A DNA stretch of 64,000 bases from a bacterium (GTDB lineage Bacteria; Patescibacteriota; Gracilibacteria; JAUYGZ01), in contig JAUYGZ010000019.1 of assembly GCA_030690415.1 (NCBI GenBank), positions 124,001 to 188,000 on the forward strand, written 5' to 3'. A program made the position numbers and the translations under genes. Every line of letters begins with the position of its first letter. The first letter of the stretch is position 1. The notes below the pieces were generated by a model. The model was given only the letters and a program-made list of their open reading frames with translations. It was not told where the DNA came from and ran no database searches. Of this stretch, positions 33,528-41,723 are shown piece by piece.

Positions 33528-33590
33528 ATGCGTCCCACATCCGTCGTCAACGTCGTCGTGGTGAATTCTCCTCCTGGAGGGACGATGTGA
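33528..33590 (+). CDS. Candidate Val-rich leader peptide (20 aa)
   Basis: ATG at 33,528 and TGA at 33,588 enclose a 20-codon frame reading MRPTSVVNVVVVNSPPGGTM. Six of seven consecutive codons are Val (GTC GTC AAC GTC GTC GTG GTG). This resembles the IvbL type of leader peptide in which ribosome stalling at Val codons controls a downstream terminator. The downstream gene has no visible link to branched-chain amino acids, so the role is open. Confidence 0.35.
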   Translation: MRPTSVVNVVVVNSPPGGTM

Positions 33591-33613
33591 TGAGTGCCTG
33601 AAACAGACTCCTC

Positions 33614-33641
33614 AAACCGCCCCTCACAGGACGGTTTTTTT
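33614..33641 (+). terminator. Intrinsic terminator of the leader/small RNA
   Basis: AAACCGcCC - CTCACA - GGaCGGTTT with a run of T (33,635-33,641). Confidence 0.75.
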
Positions 33642-33661
33642 ATATCTTCACCCCCTATCAT

Positions 33662-34060
33662 ATGAAATCATCAGAAACTCTCAAACCCCAAACACAAACT
33701 GAGAATTATGAAGGAATCCTCATGGAACTCAATCTAAGACTGAAAACACGGGAAAGACAAGAGATCCTTACCAGTACTCAGTCCGTCATTCATTATGCCA
33801 AAACACTCATCACAACACTGCTCAGTGTAGAAACTCCTCTCGAGAAGAAAACAATACGGGAACTCTATGAAGAGATAACACGGTATGCCGCACAAGAAGT
33901 GCGCCATGAATCATATCTGGAAATAGGTAAACCAACATTAGATGATCTCATGAAACCCTTTGAAGCCATCCGAACTCTCATACCAGAGCTATTTCCAACT
34001 GAAAAGCTCCCTCCGCAATCCACCCAGCAAACTGAGTATCGAGAGGGTATAGAGCTTTAA
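33662..34060 (+). CDS. Small helical protein of unknown function
   Basis: A 132-residue soluble, mostly helical protein with no signal peptide and no recognised family. Charged residues dominate (YEGILMELNLRLKTRERQE; LEKKTIRELYEEITRYAAQEV). Its only unusual trait is the position: the ATG is 19 bases after an intrinsic terminator and behind a promoter plus Val-rich leader, so expression may depend on read-through. It ends 1 base from the stop of the convergent glycosyltransferase gene. Confidence 0.6.
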   Translation: MKSSETLKPQTQTENYEGILMELNLRLKTRERQEILTSTQSVIHYAKTLITTLLSVETPLEKKTIRELYEEITRYAAQEVRHESYLEIGKPTLDDLMKPFEAIRTLIPELFPTEKLPPQSTQQTEYREGIEL

Positions 34061-34061
34061 T

Positions 34062-35228
34062 CTATGGCTTCAACAAACTCACCATACCCTCCACACACCT
34101 CTCCCAGGAGAATTTCCCCACCCTCTCTCCTCCTTTTTTCACCAAATCACTCCGCAGCTTCTCATCCTCCAACAAACGCTTCAAAGTTTCCAAAATCGAT
34201 CCTACAGACAGAGGATCACAAAAAACAGCCGCATTTCCAGCGACTTCCTCCGTCGCGGAACCTCGCGAAGTAAGCACTGGAACACCCGCGTCAAAAGCCT
34301 CCAAAATGGGAATCCCAAAGCCCTCTACGAGACTCGGATACGCAAAGACAAGGGCTCTCTCCATGAGACCCCGAACCACCTCCCGATCCTGATATCCCGC
34401 CAGATACACCCGCTCACGAACAGGAGAGTCATGCACGTACTCCTTGATCCTTTCAGCACCATACCCATTCCCACCCACGAGCACCAACTTCAGCTTCGGA
34501 TACTCCCCTGCCAGGCGCTCAAAAGCCTGAACTAATCGCAGTTGATTTTTCCTCACTTCCAAACGCCCCACACTGAGAATAAAATCCCCTTCGATAAAAT
34601 CTCTCCTCACATCCTTATCGTCCTCGTAAGAGTCTGTCATCGACTCCGAGGTCGCTCTGACTCGAGGAGAGCCTGTCGAAGACTTATCGACCTTCCGATC
34701 AAAACCATTCCACACCACCGTCACCTGCTTCTCATAAATCCCCAGGATATCCACCACATTCTTTTTGACCGCCGCGGACACCGCGATCAACCGAGCCCCC
34801 TTCCTCTTCGCCCACCAAAGAACAAACCGCTGATACATACGCTGAAACCAGGTGTAAGCCTGCGGAATCAACAGAGCCTCTACCCCATGGACTGTTAAAA
34901 ACGACCGTCGGGGAAGAACCAAAGGGAGGGCATGAGAAGGAATAAAAAGTACATCAACCCGCCACCTCAGCAACTCCCAACTCAGCCCAACAAGGGTCCA
35001 CAATCGCCTTCGCTCAATCAGCTTCACCTGAGGTGTTTGTTGACCGGAAGTTTCAATCAAATCCAAAAGTTGCCGCACTTGTCGGGCATTTTTGACATAC
35101 AATCGAACTTCCTCATAGCCCAGCCGATCGGCCTGACGAACCAAGCCTTCGACAATACGGTCGGTATAGAGCTCCACCCCCGTCGGCTGATCAGCCGCAT
35201 AGCGGGAGCAGTCAATTCCCAGTATCAT
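34062..35228 (-). CDS. GT4-family glycosyltransferase
   Basis: Retaining GT-B glycosyltransferase of the large GT4 family; transfers a sugar from a nucleotide sugar, likely to a surface glycan. The C-terminal domain shows FILSVGRLEVRKNQ (~205), KLVLVGGNGYG, VYLAGYQDREVVRGLM and the nucleotide-binding SLVEGFGIPILEAFDAGVPV (~295). I start it at ATG 35,228 (MILGIDCSRYAADQPTGVE), because the family begins there. A repeat-derived insertion of about 29 residues (KSSTGSPRVRATSESM..., DSYEDDKDVRRD) sits between the two domains. The acceptor is unknown. Confidence 0.88.
   Translation of the reverse strand: MILGIDCSRYAADQPTGVELYTDRIVEGLVRQADRLGYEEVRLYVKNARQVRQLLDLIETSGQQTPQVKLIERRRLWTLVGLSWELLRWRVDVLFIPSHALPLVLPRRSFLTVHGVEALLIPQAYTWFQRMYQRFVLWWAKRKGARLIAVSAAVKKNVVDILGIYEKQVTVVWNGFDRKVDKSSTGSPRVRATSESMTDSYEDDKDVRRDFIEGDFILSVGRLEVRKNQLRLVQAFERLAGEYPKLKLVLVGGNGYGAERIKEYVHDSPVRERVYLAGYQDREVVRGLMERALVFAYPSLVEGFGIPILEAFDAGVPVLTSRGSATEEVAGNAAVFCDPLSVGSILETLKRLLEDEKLRSDLVKKGGERVGKFSWERCVEGMVSLLKP
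34608..34685. repeat. In-frame repeat insertion in the GT4 gene
   Basis: CATCCTTATCGTC (9-bp family, encoding Asp-Asp-Lys-Asp) abuts the KSSTGS/DSYE element: CCTCGTAAGAGTCTG (34,622-34,636), 33 bases with self-complementary CTCCGAGG and CTCGAGGAG parts, then AGCCTGTCGAAGACTT (34,670-34,685). The outer halves are identical to those at 4,433-4,463. The insertion lies in the interdomain linker. Confidence 0.65.
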
Positions 35229-35266
35229 ATCAACAGTTAGTCTCGCCAATTATAGAGCAAATACCC

Positions 35267-36013
35267 ATGAAAAAGATAAAAAACTTTTTCCTTGACCTCT
35301 TCCTCCCCCGACAGTGCATAGGCTGCAAAACCAATGACACGTGGCTCTGCAAGAGCTGCTTCAAGCTCATCAAGCCCAACAGCAAACAAGTTTGCTATAT
35401 CTGTCGTAAGAACTCTTACTTTGGACAGACTTGCGCAAGCCACCTCAATTCATTAAGAAAGCTCAATCGGCTTCTCGTCGCAGCCCATTATTCCGCCAAC
35501 CCTGTCCTCAAAGATGCCATCCACGCACTCAAATACCAACGCCACCCCGAAGACATCGCGGATAAGCTCGGCCAACTCTTGCTCCAAACCCTCCAGTCCA
35601 ACCTCACCGAACCTGCCAATAGCATTGAAATCATCCCCATCCCACTCCATAAGAAACGACTCAAAGAACGCGGTTTCAACCAGGCTGAACTCATTGCGCA
35701 ATCTCTATCCTCTCCCCCAACTCCCAACTCCCACCGTACAGACGTTTTGCCAAAACGTCTCTACCCCACTCTAAACACTCAACTCTTAACCCGCTCCCGC
35801 TACACCACTTCCCAGGTCCAAAACAAGTCTCGGGAAAACCGACTGGAAAATCTCAAAGAAGCTTTTTCACTCAGCCAAAAACCAAATCCCAGAATAATTT
35901 ATCTCCTCATCGACGACGTCGCCACCACCGGATCCACCCTAGAAGAATGCTGCCAAATCCTCAAGGAAAATGAAGCTCAAGAAGTCTGGGGCTTAGTCGT
36001 GGCTAGAAACTAA
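35267..36013 (+). CDS. comF: ComF-type phosphoribosyltransferase-like competence protein
   Basis: ComF-family proteins assist DNA uptake and bear a zinc finger plus a phosphoribosyltransferase fold. Here the N-terminal four-Cys finger (CIGCKTNDTWLCKSC, then CYIC; ~13-50) is followed by the PRTase domain with HALKYQRHPEDIADKL, IPIPLHKKRLKERGFNQAELIA and the PRPP-binding loop YLLIDDVATTGSTLEECC (~210-225). Where relatives have about ten residues after the AELIA helix, this protein has about twenty extra, encoded by CAACTCC heptamers and a GTAC-AGACG palindrome (35,718-35,764) read in frame. It ends in a 4-base overlap with the convergent purC gene. Confidence 0.88.
   Translation: MKKIKNFFLDLFLPRQCIGCKTNDTWLCKSCFKLIKPNSKQVCYICRKNSYFGQTCASHLNSLRKLNRLLVAAHYSANPVLKDAIHALKYQRHPEDIADKLGQLLLQTLQSNLTEPANSIEIIPIPLHKKRLKERGFNQAELIAQSLSSPPTPNSHRTDVLPKRLYPTLNTQLLTRSRYTTSQVQNKSRENRLENLKEAFSLSQKPNPRIIYLLIDDVATTGSTLEECCQILKENEAQEVWGLVVARN
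35718..35764. repeat. Heptamers plus GTAC-AGACG palindrome, copy 3, inside comF
   Basis: Two CAACTCC units (35,718-35,731) are followed by GTAC, the perfect 10-base arms AGACGTTTTG (35,740-35,749) and CAAAACGTCT (35,751-35,760) around one C, then CTAC. The central 25 bases match copy 1 at 106-134 almost exactly. The element is translated as HRTDVLPKRLYP. Confidence 0.8.
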
Positions 36014-36975
36014 AGATAACGCTTCAAAACCTCCTCCACACGCTCCTTCACTTCACCCTCAGGCAAAACATACGACTGCCCCGTAATCCGCTCATAGGTC
36101 TCGATATAACGCAATGCAACTTCAATCCGAAATTCATCCGGCATTTCAGGAAGCGGTTCCCCACTGTAGGGATCACATCGCTCCGTATACCAGAGGCGCA
36201 GAAATTCTTTGTCAAAGTTTTCCGGCTCCTGTCCAGCAGCCAGACGGGACTCGTAGATATCCGCCTTCCAAAAACGAGACGAATCGGAGGTATGAATTTC
36301 ATCGATCAGAATAATGTTTCCCTGCTCATCCTTGCCAAACTCGTACTTGGTATCAACGAGAATCAAACCTCCCTTCTTTGCCAATTCTTGACCTCGGGCA
36401 AAAAGCGCAAAGGTGATTTTTTCCAACTGCTCCCATTCCTCGGCAGTTGCCAACCCCAGCCTGACAATTTCCTCGGCGGAAATTTTCTCATCATGCTCAT
36501 CCGACTTCGTCGTGGGGGTAATGAGTGGCTGAGGAAATGCCTCATTTTTTTTCATCCCTTCGGGAAGAGTGTGACCGCAATATGTCCGTTCACCATTTTC
36601 ATAAGCCTTCCAGGCAGAGGTCGACGTGGACCCCGACAAGTAGCCTCGAATCACCATTTCAATCCGAAAAGGCTCAACATTTCTACAGACCATCATGTTC
36701 GGATCCGGAACATCCAAAAGGTGATTGTTGACGATATCCCTGGTCCGCTCAAACCACCAAGCTGAAAGCTGATTAAGTGCCTGGCCTTTAAGCGGAATCA
36801 TCCCCAAGACCTGATCAAAAGCGCTCTGACGATCCGTCGTGACCAGGATCCGTTTCCCATCCTTCGTCAGGTAATTATCTCTAACCTTTCCCTTGTAAAA
36901 GGATTGAAAACCCTCCACTGAGGTTCCATCCAGACAATGAGAAAGATACGGCTGTATCTGTTCAACTGTGATCAT
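36010..36975 (-). CDS. purC: Phosphoribosylaminoimidazole-succinocarboxamide synthase
   Basis: SAICAR synthase, step 8 of de novo purine synthesis: joins CAIR and aspartate with ATP. Visible motifs: YKGKVRDNY, LVTTDRQSAFDQVLGMIPLKGQ, VIRGYLSGSTSTSAW, TPTTKSDEHDE, LVDTKYEFG and LIDEIHTSDSSRFW. The ~321-residue length is that of the longer, eukaryote-like form. I place the start at ATG 36,975 (MITVEQIQPYL); an ATG 9 bases upstream is also possible. No other purine-pathway gene is in the window, and many CPR bacteria lack the full pathway, so it may work on a scavenged intermediate. Confidence 0.94.
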   Translation of the reverse strand: MITVEQIQPYLSHCLDGTSVEGFQSFYKGKVRDNYLTKDGKRILVTTDRQSAFDQVLGMIPLKGQALNQLSAWWFERTRDIVNNHLLDVPDPNMMVCRNVEPFRIEMVIRGYLSGSTSTSAWKAYENGERTYCGHTLPEGMKKNEAFPQPLITPTTKSDEHDEKISAEEIVRLGLATAEEWEQLEKITFALFARGQELAKKGGLILVDTKYEFGKDEQGNIILIDEIHTSDSSRFWKADIYESRLAAGQEPENFDKEFLRLWYTERCDPYSGEPLPEMPDEFRIEVALRYIETYERITGQSYVLPEGEVKERVEEVLKRYL

Positions 36976-37034
36976 AAAAAGCAAGAAATAGCGAGTACTC
37001 GTACCTTACCAAGGAACCATTGGATTACAACCCC

Positions 37035-37063
37035 TTGACACGGATAAGAAAGGAGACTAGACT
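37035..37063 (+). promoter_or_regulatory. Promoter of the Phd/VapC operon
   Basis: TTGACA (37,035-37,040), a 17-base spacer and TAGACT (37,058-37,063), followed by TTAGT TTAGT TTAAT direct repeats just before the antitoxin start, a plausible operator. Confidence 0.6.
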
Positions 37064-37081
37064 TAGTTTAGTTTAATCTCA

Positions 37082-37327
37082 ATGAACATGCAAACCGTAA
37101 ACATCCACGCGGCTAAGACACAGCTCTCCCAGCTCCTGCTCAAGGTTGAAGGTGGTAAGACGATCCGTATCTGTCGTTATGGGAAGCCGGTTGCGGACCT
37201 CATCCCCATACAGGACACCAAGAAGAAAAATAACCGCTTCAAAAAACACCCCATTCTCAGCAAAATCATCATCCATGGTGACATCACAAAGCCACTCCCC
37301 CCTGAAGACTGGGGAAACCTCATATAA
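37082..37327 (+). CDS. Phd/YefM-family antitoxin
   Basis: An 81-residue type II antitoxin. The N-terminal DNA-binding fold shows the family pattern VNIHAAKTQLSQLLLKVEGGKTIRICRYGKPVADLIPI; the C-terminal ~40 residues are basic and would bind the toxin. The toxin gene starts 13 bases downstream. The promoter with TTAGT repeats supports autoregulation. Confidence 0.9.
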   Translation: MNMQTVNIHAAKTQLSQLLLKVEGGKTIRICRYGKPVADLIPIQDTKKKNNRFKKHPILSKIIIHGDITKPLPPEDWGNLI

Positions 37328-37340
37328 ACTCGAATAGAAC

Positions 37341-37727
37341 ATGTTCCTCCTCGATACCTGCACTCTCATTTGGCTCGCACAAAAAAAAGACAAACTTTCA
37401 CCAAAAGTAGAAAAACTTCTGGGATCAAATGAAGAATTACTCTTTGTTTCAGTCGTTTCCGCACTTGAAATCGGACTCCTTCATCAGAAACAAATCATCG
37501 AATTTTCAAGTCCTCTCTACCATTGGTGGACTCAACTCTTGGAGTTCTACGAAATTCAGGAAATACCAATCTCGAGCACTACCGCAATCCGATCAACAAC
37601 ACTCCCACTTCACCACAAAGACCCCTCTGACCGAATCATCATCGCCACAGCGATCGAAAAGGGACTTACTATCTTGACCCCTGATAAACATATCCAGGCT
37701 TATCCGGAGGTAACAACCATCTGGTAA
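37341..37727 (+). CDS. VapC-like PIN-domain toxin
   Basis: A 128-residue PIN RNase paired with the Phd-type antitoxin. Active-site acids are visible: Asp in LLDTCTLIW (~5), Glu in SALEIGLL (~43), and Asp residues in HKDPSDRIIIATAI (~92-96) with Thr-Pro-Asp near 113. The pattern is that of the PIN group usually found beside Phd/YefM antitoxins. It likely cleaves RNA to slow translation; the target cannot be read from sequence. Confidence 0.9.
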   Translation: MFLLDTCTLIWLAQKKDKLSPKVEKLLGSNEELLFVSVVSALEIGLLHQKQIIEFSSPLYHWWTQLLEFYEIQEIPISSTTAIRSTTLPLHHKDPSDRIIIATAIEKGLTILTPDKHIQAYPEVTTIW

Positions 37728-37741
37728 AAACAATCTCCCAG

Positions 37742-38161
37742 CTATAAAAACTCCAGAGACAGGACTCTACCAACACTTTCCCGAACCCGACTCAAGAGAT
37801 TTTCCTGTTCAGTGCGACCAGAAGGACGATCATATCCCAAGTGAATTTCGCTGCTTTGAGAGCCATATCGGACACTACAAGCCCTGCCCCTTCTATCCCC
37901 TTTTTCTATCATTCCGGCAGCAAGAAATATTTCCCCATTTCTTTTGGCAAATTCAGCTATATCAGCATGGTGATATGAACCGTGCTGAACAGGAAAGACA
38001 TAAAGCTTCTCTATCTCCTCTCTGATCCCCGTGACGACAAACTTCGCCACCAGATCAGGCGGAGAAAACAAGGAATCCAGAACCTCCTCCGCCCACTCAT
38101 GGGAAGGATTCGGGTATTCAAGGATGAAACCATTTCTAGTGTCACAGAGAACGAATTCCAT
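37742..38161 (-). CDS. Hypothetical protein with His/Asp-rich centre
   Basis: A 139-residue soluble protein without signal peptide or membrane helix. Possible nucleotide- or metal-related features are the Tyr-His-His-Ala-Asp segment (~62-67) and several Arg in the C-terminal half, but no family is recognised. It is convergent with the VapC gene 14 bases away and has its own AT-rich upstream region. It may be an accessory gene. Confidence 0.5.
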   Translation of the reverse strand: MEFVLCDTRNGFILEYPNPSHEWAEEVLDSLFSPPDLVAKFVVTGIREEIEKLYVFPVQHGSYHHADIAEFAKRNGEIFLAAGMIEKGDRRGRACSVRYGSQSSEIHLGYDRPSGRTEQENLLSRVRESVGRVLSLEFL

Positions 38162-38384
38162 AGAAAAAATAAAAAGGACTTATGTCCCCCTTTTTGCTCT
38201 CTCCAGTGAGGAAAGAGTCAGCATTTTAATCGATTGTTAATGATTTTCAAGTAAAAGATGTCATAAAACACCTTAAACACATGTCAATACCCAGAACTGC
38301 AAAAACATCCATTTTTGCGCTATAATAAAGGGATTCTGGTTTTCTGGCAGCTGGTTCTTGGTTCTTGAAAAATCCATCATCAGC
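38162..38384. promoter_or_regulatory. Intergenic region with a TATAAT promoter for the TraG-like gene
   Basis: A consensus -10 TATAAT lies at 38,321-38,326 with only a weak -35 (CTGCAA-like, 38,297-38,302). Two GGTTCTT heptamers follow at ~38,353-38,366, in the opposite sense to the AACCAAT heptamers downstream. The rest of the region is AT-rich and holds no gene. Confidence 0.4.
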
Positions 38385-38416
38385 AACCAATAACCAATAA
38401 CCAATAACCAATAACC
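38385..38416. repeat. Four AACCAAT heptamers abutting a start codon
   Basis: AACCAAT is repeated four times (38,385-38,412), then AACC and immediately the ATG at 38,417. The array fully replaces any ribosome binding site. Confidence 0.8.
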
Positions 38417-40951
38417 ATGCCTTTCCTCGGCAATTTCGAAACCGAATTCTGGCCAACCCTACTGAATTGGACTCTCCTGATTCTGGGAGTCTATATCCTT
38501 TGGAAATTTTTGATATGGCTTGCCAGAATGCTGCATGGCATGTGGGAAAGCCGTCAAAAGGTCTTTATTCGGATCAAAACGCCTCGTTCAGAATCACAAA
38601 AAGATAAGGAAAAAGAAACCGAAAAGGACTTTAAAGAACGAGTCGCCATCATGGATGGGATCTATCGATCACTCTACGAAATCCAGGAGCTCAACCTCTG
38701 GAACCGTATCCGAACGCTTGTTTGGCAAAACGACTACGCCACCTTTGAGCTGGTCTACGATAAAGGCCTCATTCACTTCTATATCGTGACCCACAAGCGC
38801 TACAGCGAGCTCCTGCAAAAACAAATCACCAGTATTTATCCTGACGCTGATGTCGCTGAAGTGAAGTCCTACGACATCACCCCAAAAGGCTCACGAGTCA
38901 AAGCCTACTTCATGTATCTGGCCAGACTAACCTATTTCCCCATCCGAACCTATAAAAACATGGGCAATGACCCGCTCAATGAAATGACCAATGTCTTTTC
39001 AAAACTCAAAGAAACGGACCGGGCAGCCATTCAGATCCATATCAATCCCCGGAATCGGGCCTGGAACAAAGAAGCCAAAGCCGTCGCGGAGCGACTCTTC
39101 AAAAAACAAAAAATCGGATTTTACTACACCTTTTTCCGAAAAATCCCCATCCTGGGATTTATTGCCTCCATTTTTCAAGGTATTTTCGGAGTTATCATCA
39201 AAGGCGAGTCCCCAACAAGCGCGCCCGGCGCCAACAGTGGGGATAGCTACATCCGGATGCTGGCCACAGAAGAGGAAAACCTCAAACAAATGGGAGAAAA
39301 ATCAAATCAGGAAGGTTTCGACACCACCATTCGTATTGTGGCCAGCGCAGAAAGCTCCGCGAGAGCGTCTCAAATTTGCGACTCCATCGTCCTGGGTTTC
39401 AATACCTTCAGCAACCAGGGATCCAACTGGTTTCAGAATCGACGAATAGTGCCCATCGACCTCATCAACAATTTCCTCATGTTGGTAAATTTTAAGATGC
39501 GACTTCAAGCCTATGGTGAAAAAACATCCATCCTCGTCCCGGAAGAGCTGAGCTCTCTCTTCCACATCCCCACCAGCCGCTACAACTACACCCCCATCAT
39601 CGACTGGCTGGAATACAAGGTATTGCCCCCTCCCACGAATCTTCTGAAAGAAGGCATTTTATTGGGAAATAACGTCTACCAGAATAAAAAAACCCCTATC
39701 TATATCGCGCCCAACGACAGAACCCGACACATGTACATCATCGGTAAATCCGGCTCCGGTAAATCAGCTCTGATCAGCTACATGGCAAGGCAAGATATCA
39801 AACAAGGCAACGGCTGCTGCGTCATTGATCCCCACGGAGACCTCATCGAGGACTGTCTGAAATACATCCCGAAAGAACGAATCAAAGACGTCATTCACTT
39901 CAACCCTTCCGACCAGAACCGACCAATGGGGCTCAACATGCTCCAGGCCGACGACCCCGCCCAAATGGATATGGCCTCTTCACAAGCCACCGAGATCTTC
40001 ATCAAGCTTTTCGGAGACGAAATCTTCGGACCTCGTATCCAACACTACTTCCGCAATGCCTGTCTCACCCTCATGGAAGACAAAGACGAAGGTGCCACGT
40101 TGATCGATGTGCCTCGAATCTTCGTCGATGAGGAATTTATGAAATACAAAGTTGCGAAGGTAAAAAATCCCGTCGTAAAGTCCTTCTGGGAACACGAGTA
40201 CGCCCAGACCGGAGAACGGGAACGCCAGGAAATGATTCCCTATTTCAGCGCGAAATTCGGTCCCTTTATCACGAACAGCATCATGAGAAATACCATCGGC
40301 CAGCCAAAATCGGCGTTTAATTTCCGAAATGCCATGGACGAAGGAAAAATCCTGCTGATCAATCTCTCCAAAGGAAAGATTGGTGATCTCAACACCCAGC
40401 TCCTGGGACTGGTCTGCGTCGCCCAACTCCAAATGGCCGCCATGAGTCGCACCGATCTTCCGGAAAACCAGCGAAGACCCTTTTATCTGTACGTGGATGA
40501 ATTTCAAAACTTTGCCACTGATAGCTTCGCGAGCATCCTCTCGGAAGCCAGAAAATACCAGCTTGCTCTCATCCTCGCCCACCAGTACATCGGCCAGCTA
40601 ACCGTCTCCCGATTTGGAACGACCAGCACCGCCATCAGGGACGCCGTCTTTGGAAATGCGGGCTCCATCCTAGCCTTCAAAATCGGCGCGGAAGACGCGG
40701 AATACATGGCCAAGGAGTTTGCCCCGGTACTCTCAGAACAAGACGTAATCAGTATTTCGAACTATAAAGCCTACTGCAAATTGAGCATCAACAACGCTCC
40801 TTCACGACCCTTCAGTGTAGAAACCATCTGGGACCCCTCCGGGGCCAATGAAAAAGGTGCTCAAATCGTCAAAGAATACTGCAGCCTGAAGTACGGCCGC
40901 AAACGGATCTTCGTCGATCAGGAAATTGAAGCAAGGATAGGGATCACATAA
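38417..40951 (+). CDS. TraG/VirD4-like type IV secretion ATPase
   Basis: An 844-residue membrane-bound ATPase related to conjugative coupling proteins. One or two N-terminal membrane helices (~15-40) are followed by a ~380-residue region with alpha/beta modules (IRIVASAESSARASQICDSI). The motor domain has Walker A IGKSGSGKSAL (~442), CCVIDPHGDLIEDCL, a Walker B-like FYLYVDEFQNFATDSF (~690) and ILAHQYIGQL. Such proteins pump DNA or protein into a type IV secretion channel. It is 25 kb from the surface operon at 1-13.6 kb but could power it. It is preceded by heptamers with no Shine-Dalgarno motif. Confidence 0.88.
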   Translation: MPFLGNFETEFWPTLLNWTLLILGVYILWKFLIWLARMLHGMWESRQKVFIRIKTPRSESQKDKEKETEKDFKERVAIMDGIYRSLYEIQELNLWNRIRTLVWQNDYATFELVYDKGLIHFYIVTHKRYSELLQKQITSIYPDADVAEVKSYDITPKGSRVKAYFMYLARLTYFPIRTYKNMGNDPLNEMTNVFSKLKETDRAAIQIHINPRNRAWNKEAKAVAERLFKKQKIGFYYTFFRKIPILGFIASIFQGIFGVIIKGESPTSAPGANSGDSYIRMLATEEENLKQMGEKSNQEGFDTTIRIVASAESSARASQICDSIVLGFNTFSNQGSNWFQNRRIVPIDLINNFLMLVNFKMRLQAYGEKTSILVPEELSSLFHIPTSRYNYTPIIDWLEYKVLPPPTNLLKEGILLGNNVYQNKKTPIYIAPNDRTRHMYIIGKSGSGKSALISYMARQDIKQGNGCCVIDPHGDLIEDCLKYIPKERIKDVIHFNPSDQNRPMGLNMLQADDPAQMDMASSQATEIFIKLFGDEIFGPRIQHYFRNACLTLMEDKDEGATLIDVPRIFVDEEFMKYKVAKVKNPVVKSFWEHEYAQTGERERQEMIPYFSAKFGPFITNSIMRNTIGQPKSAFNFRNAMDEGKILLINLSKGKIGDLNTQLLGLVCVAQLQMAAMSRTDLPENQRRPFYLYVDEFQNFATDSFASILSEARKYQLALILAHQYIGQLTVSRFGTTSTAIRDAVFGNAGSILAFKIGAEDAEYMAKEFAPVLSEQDVISISNYKAYCKLSINNAPSRPFSVETIWDPSGANEKGAQIVKEYCSLKYGRKRIFVDQEIEARIGIT

Positions 40952-40953
40952 AA

Positions 40954-41661
40954 TCACTCATACCCCCTCAACCGTTTCCGCTGAACCTTCCAGTCCGGCA
41001 TCTTTTGCGAAACCAGATTCCAGAAGAGGTCTGAATGATCCGCATATCGAAGGTGAGCCAGCTCATGCACGCACACGTAATCCAGCAACTTCGGCTCCAC
41101 CAGAAGCAGCTTCACCGACAGCATAATAATCCCACGCCGCTTATCACAGCTCCCCCAGCGGCTCATGACCTCCCGAAGACGAACGACAGAAAACTCTTCC
41201 CCAATCCACCCCACTCTCAAATCATTCAAACGCTGCTTCAAAACCTCTCTTTGATCCTTCACGAGAAATTTCCAAAGAGCCAATTCCGCCTCATCAGCGT
41301 CAAATTCCCGCCAACCAATCGGAACCAATACCATAAGCATATTTCCTATTTTTTGAATTTTACATTTTTCATTGTGCGTTTTCTTCACCTGAATCCGATA
41401 GTCAACCCCGGTACTGAGCAGGATTTCCCCTTCTTCAAAAACAGACCTCAACGACAAAGCAATCTTCTCTTTCCCCTTGCCCCACTCCTTCATCATCTTT
41501 TCAAGCAAATCATCGATGTGCCGCTGCTGCTCCCGTCGCGAAACCAGATTCGAAATCCGCAAAACGATCTTCCCGCTGCGAATCCTCGCCGTCGAGCTGC
41601 GCTGGGAATGATAGGTGATCTGAATCGGAATTTCAGGAGAAGTGTGACTCATAGTTGACAA
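40954..41661 (-). CDS. YgjP-like zinc metallopeptidase
   Basis: A 235-residue protein of the YgjP/DUF45 group of M48-like peptidases. The C-terminal half has the expected [19 protein letters not shown], then [22 protein letters not shown] with the HExxH zinc motif (HELAH) and the third ligand region. The first half is a beta-rich domain with Arg/Lys patches. Substrate unknown. The gene is convergent with the TraG-like gene (2-base gap), and its start region overlaps upstream sequence of dcd. Confidence 0.85.
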   Translation of the reverse strand: MSTMSHTSPEIPIQITYHSQRSSTARIRSGKIVLRISNLVSRREQQRHIDDLLEKMMKEWGKGKEKIALSLRSVFEEGEILLSTGVDYRIQVKKTHNEKCKIQKIGNMLMVLVPIGWREFDADEAELALWKFLVKDQREVLKQRLNDLRVGWIGEEFSVVRLREVMSRWGSCDKRRGIIMLSVKLLLVEPKLLDYVCVHELAHLRYADHSDLFWNLVSQKMPDWKVQRKRLRGYE

Positions 41662-41723
41662 AAATTCATCGTAAGTTTACAGCCCAGGAAAAAAAGGGCA
41701 AAATTCAGTGTGGAAAATACAGT

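Larger units (their letters stand above)
33513..33643 (+). ncRNA. Small RNA or attenuator leader with three hairpins
   Basis: Between a good promoter and an intrinsic terminator lie about 130 bases that fold into three successive hairpins: a long stem closed by CGTCCC (33,531-33,536) and GGGACG (33,579-33,584) and extended by CAT/ATG; GAGTgcCTG - AAA - CAGACTC (33,592-33,610); and the terminator. The unit also contains a Val-rich 20-codon frame. The terminator sits 19 bases before the next gene, the layout of a transcription attenuator, but an independent small RNA is equally possible. Confidence 0.5.

Noticed and set aside
33513-33643. Assignment of the leader unit as tmRNA
   Set aside because: There is no tRNA-like acceptor end and the encoded peptide does not end in the usual Ala-Ala tag.
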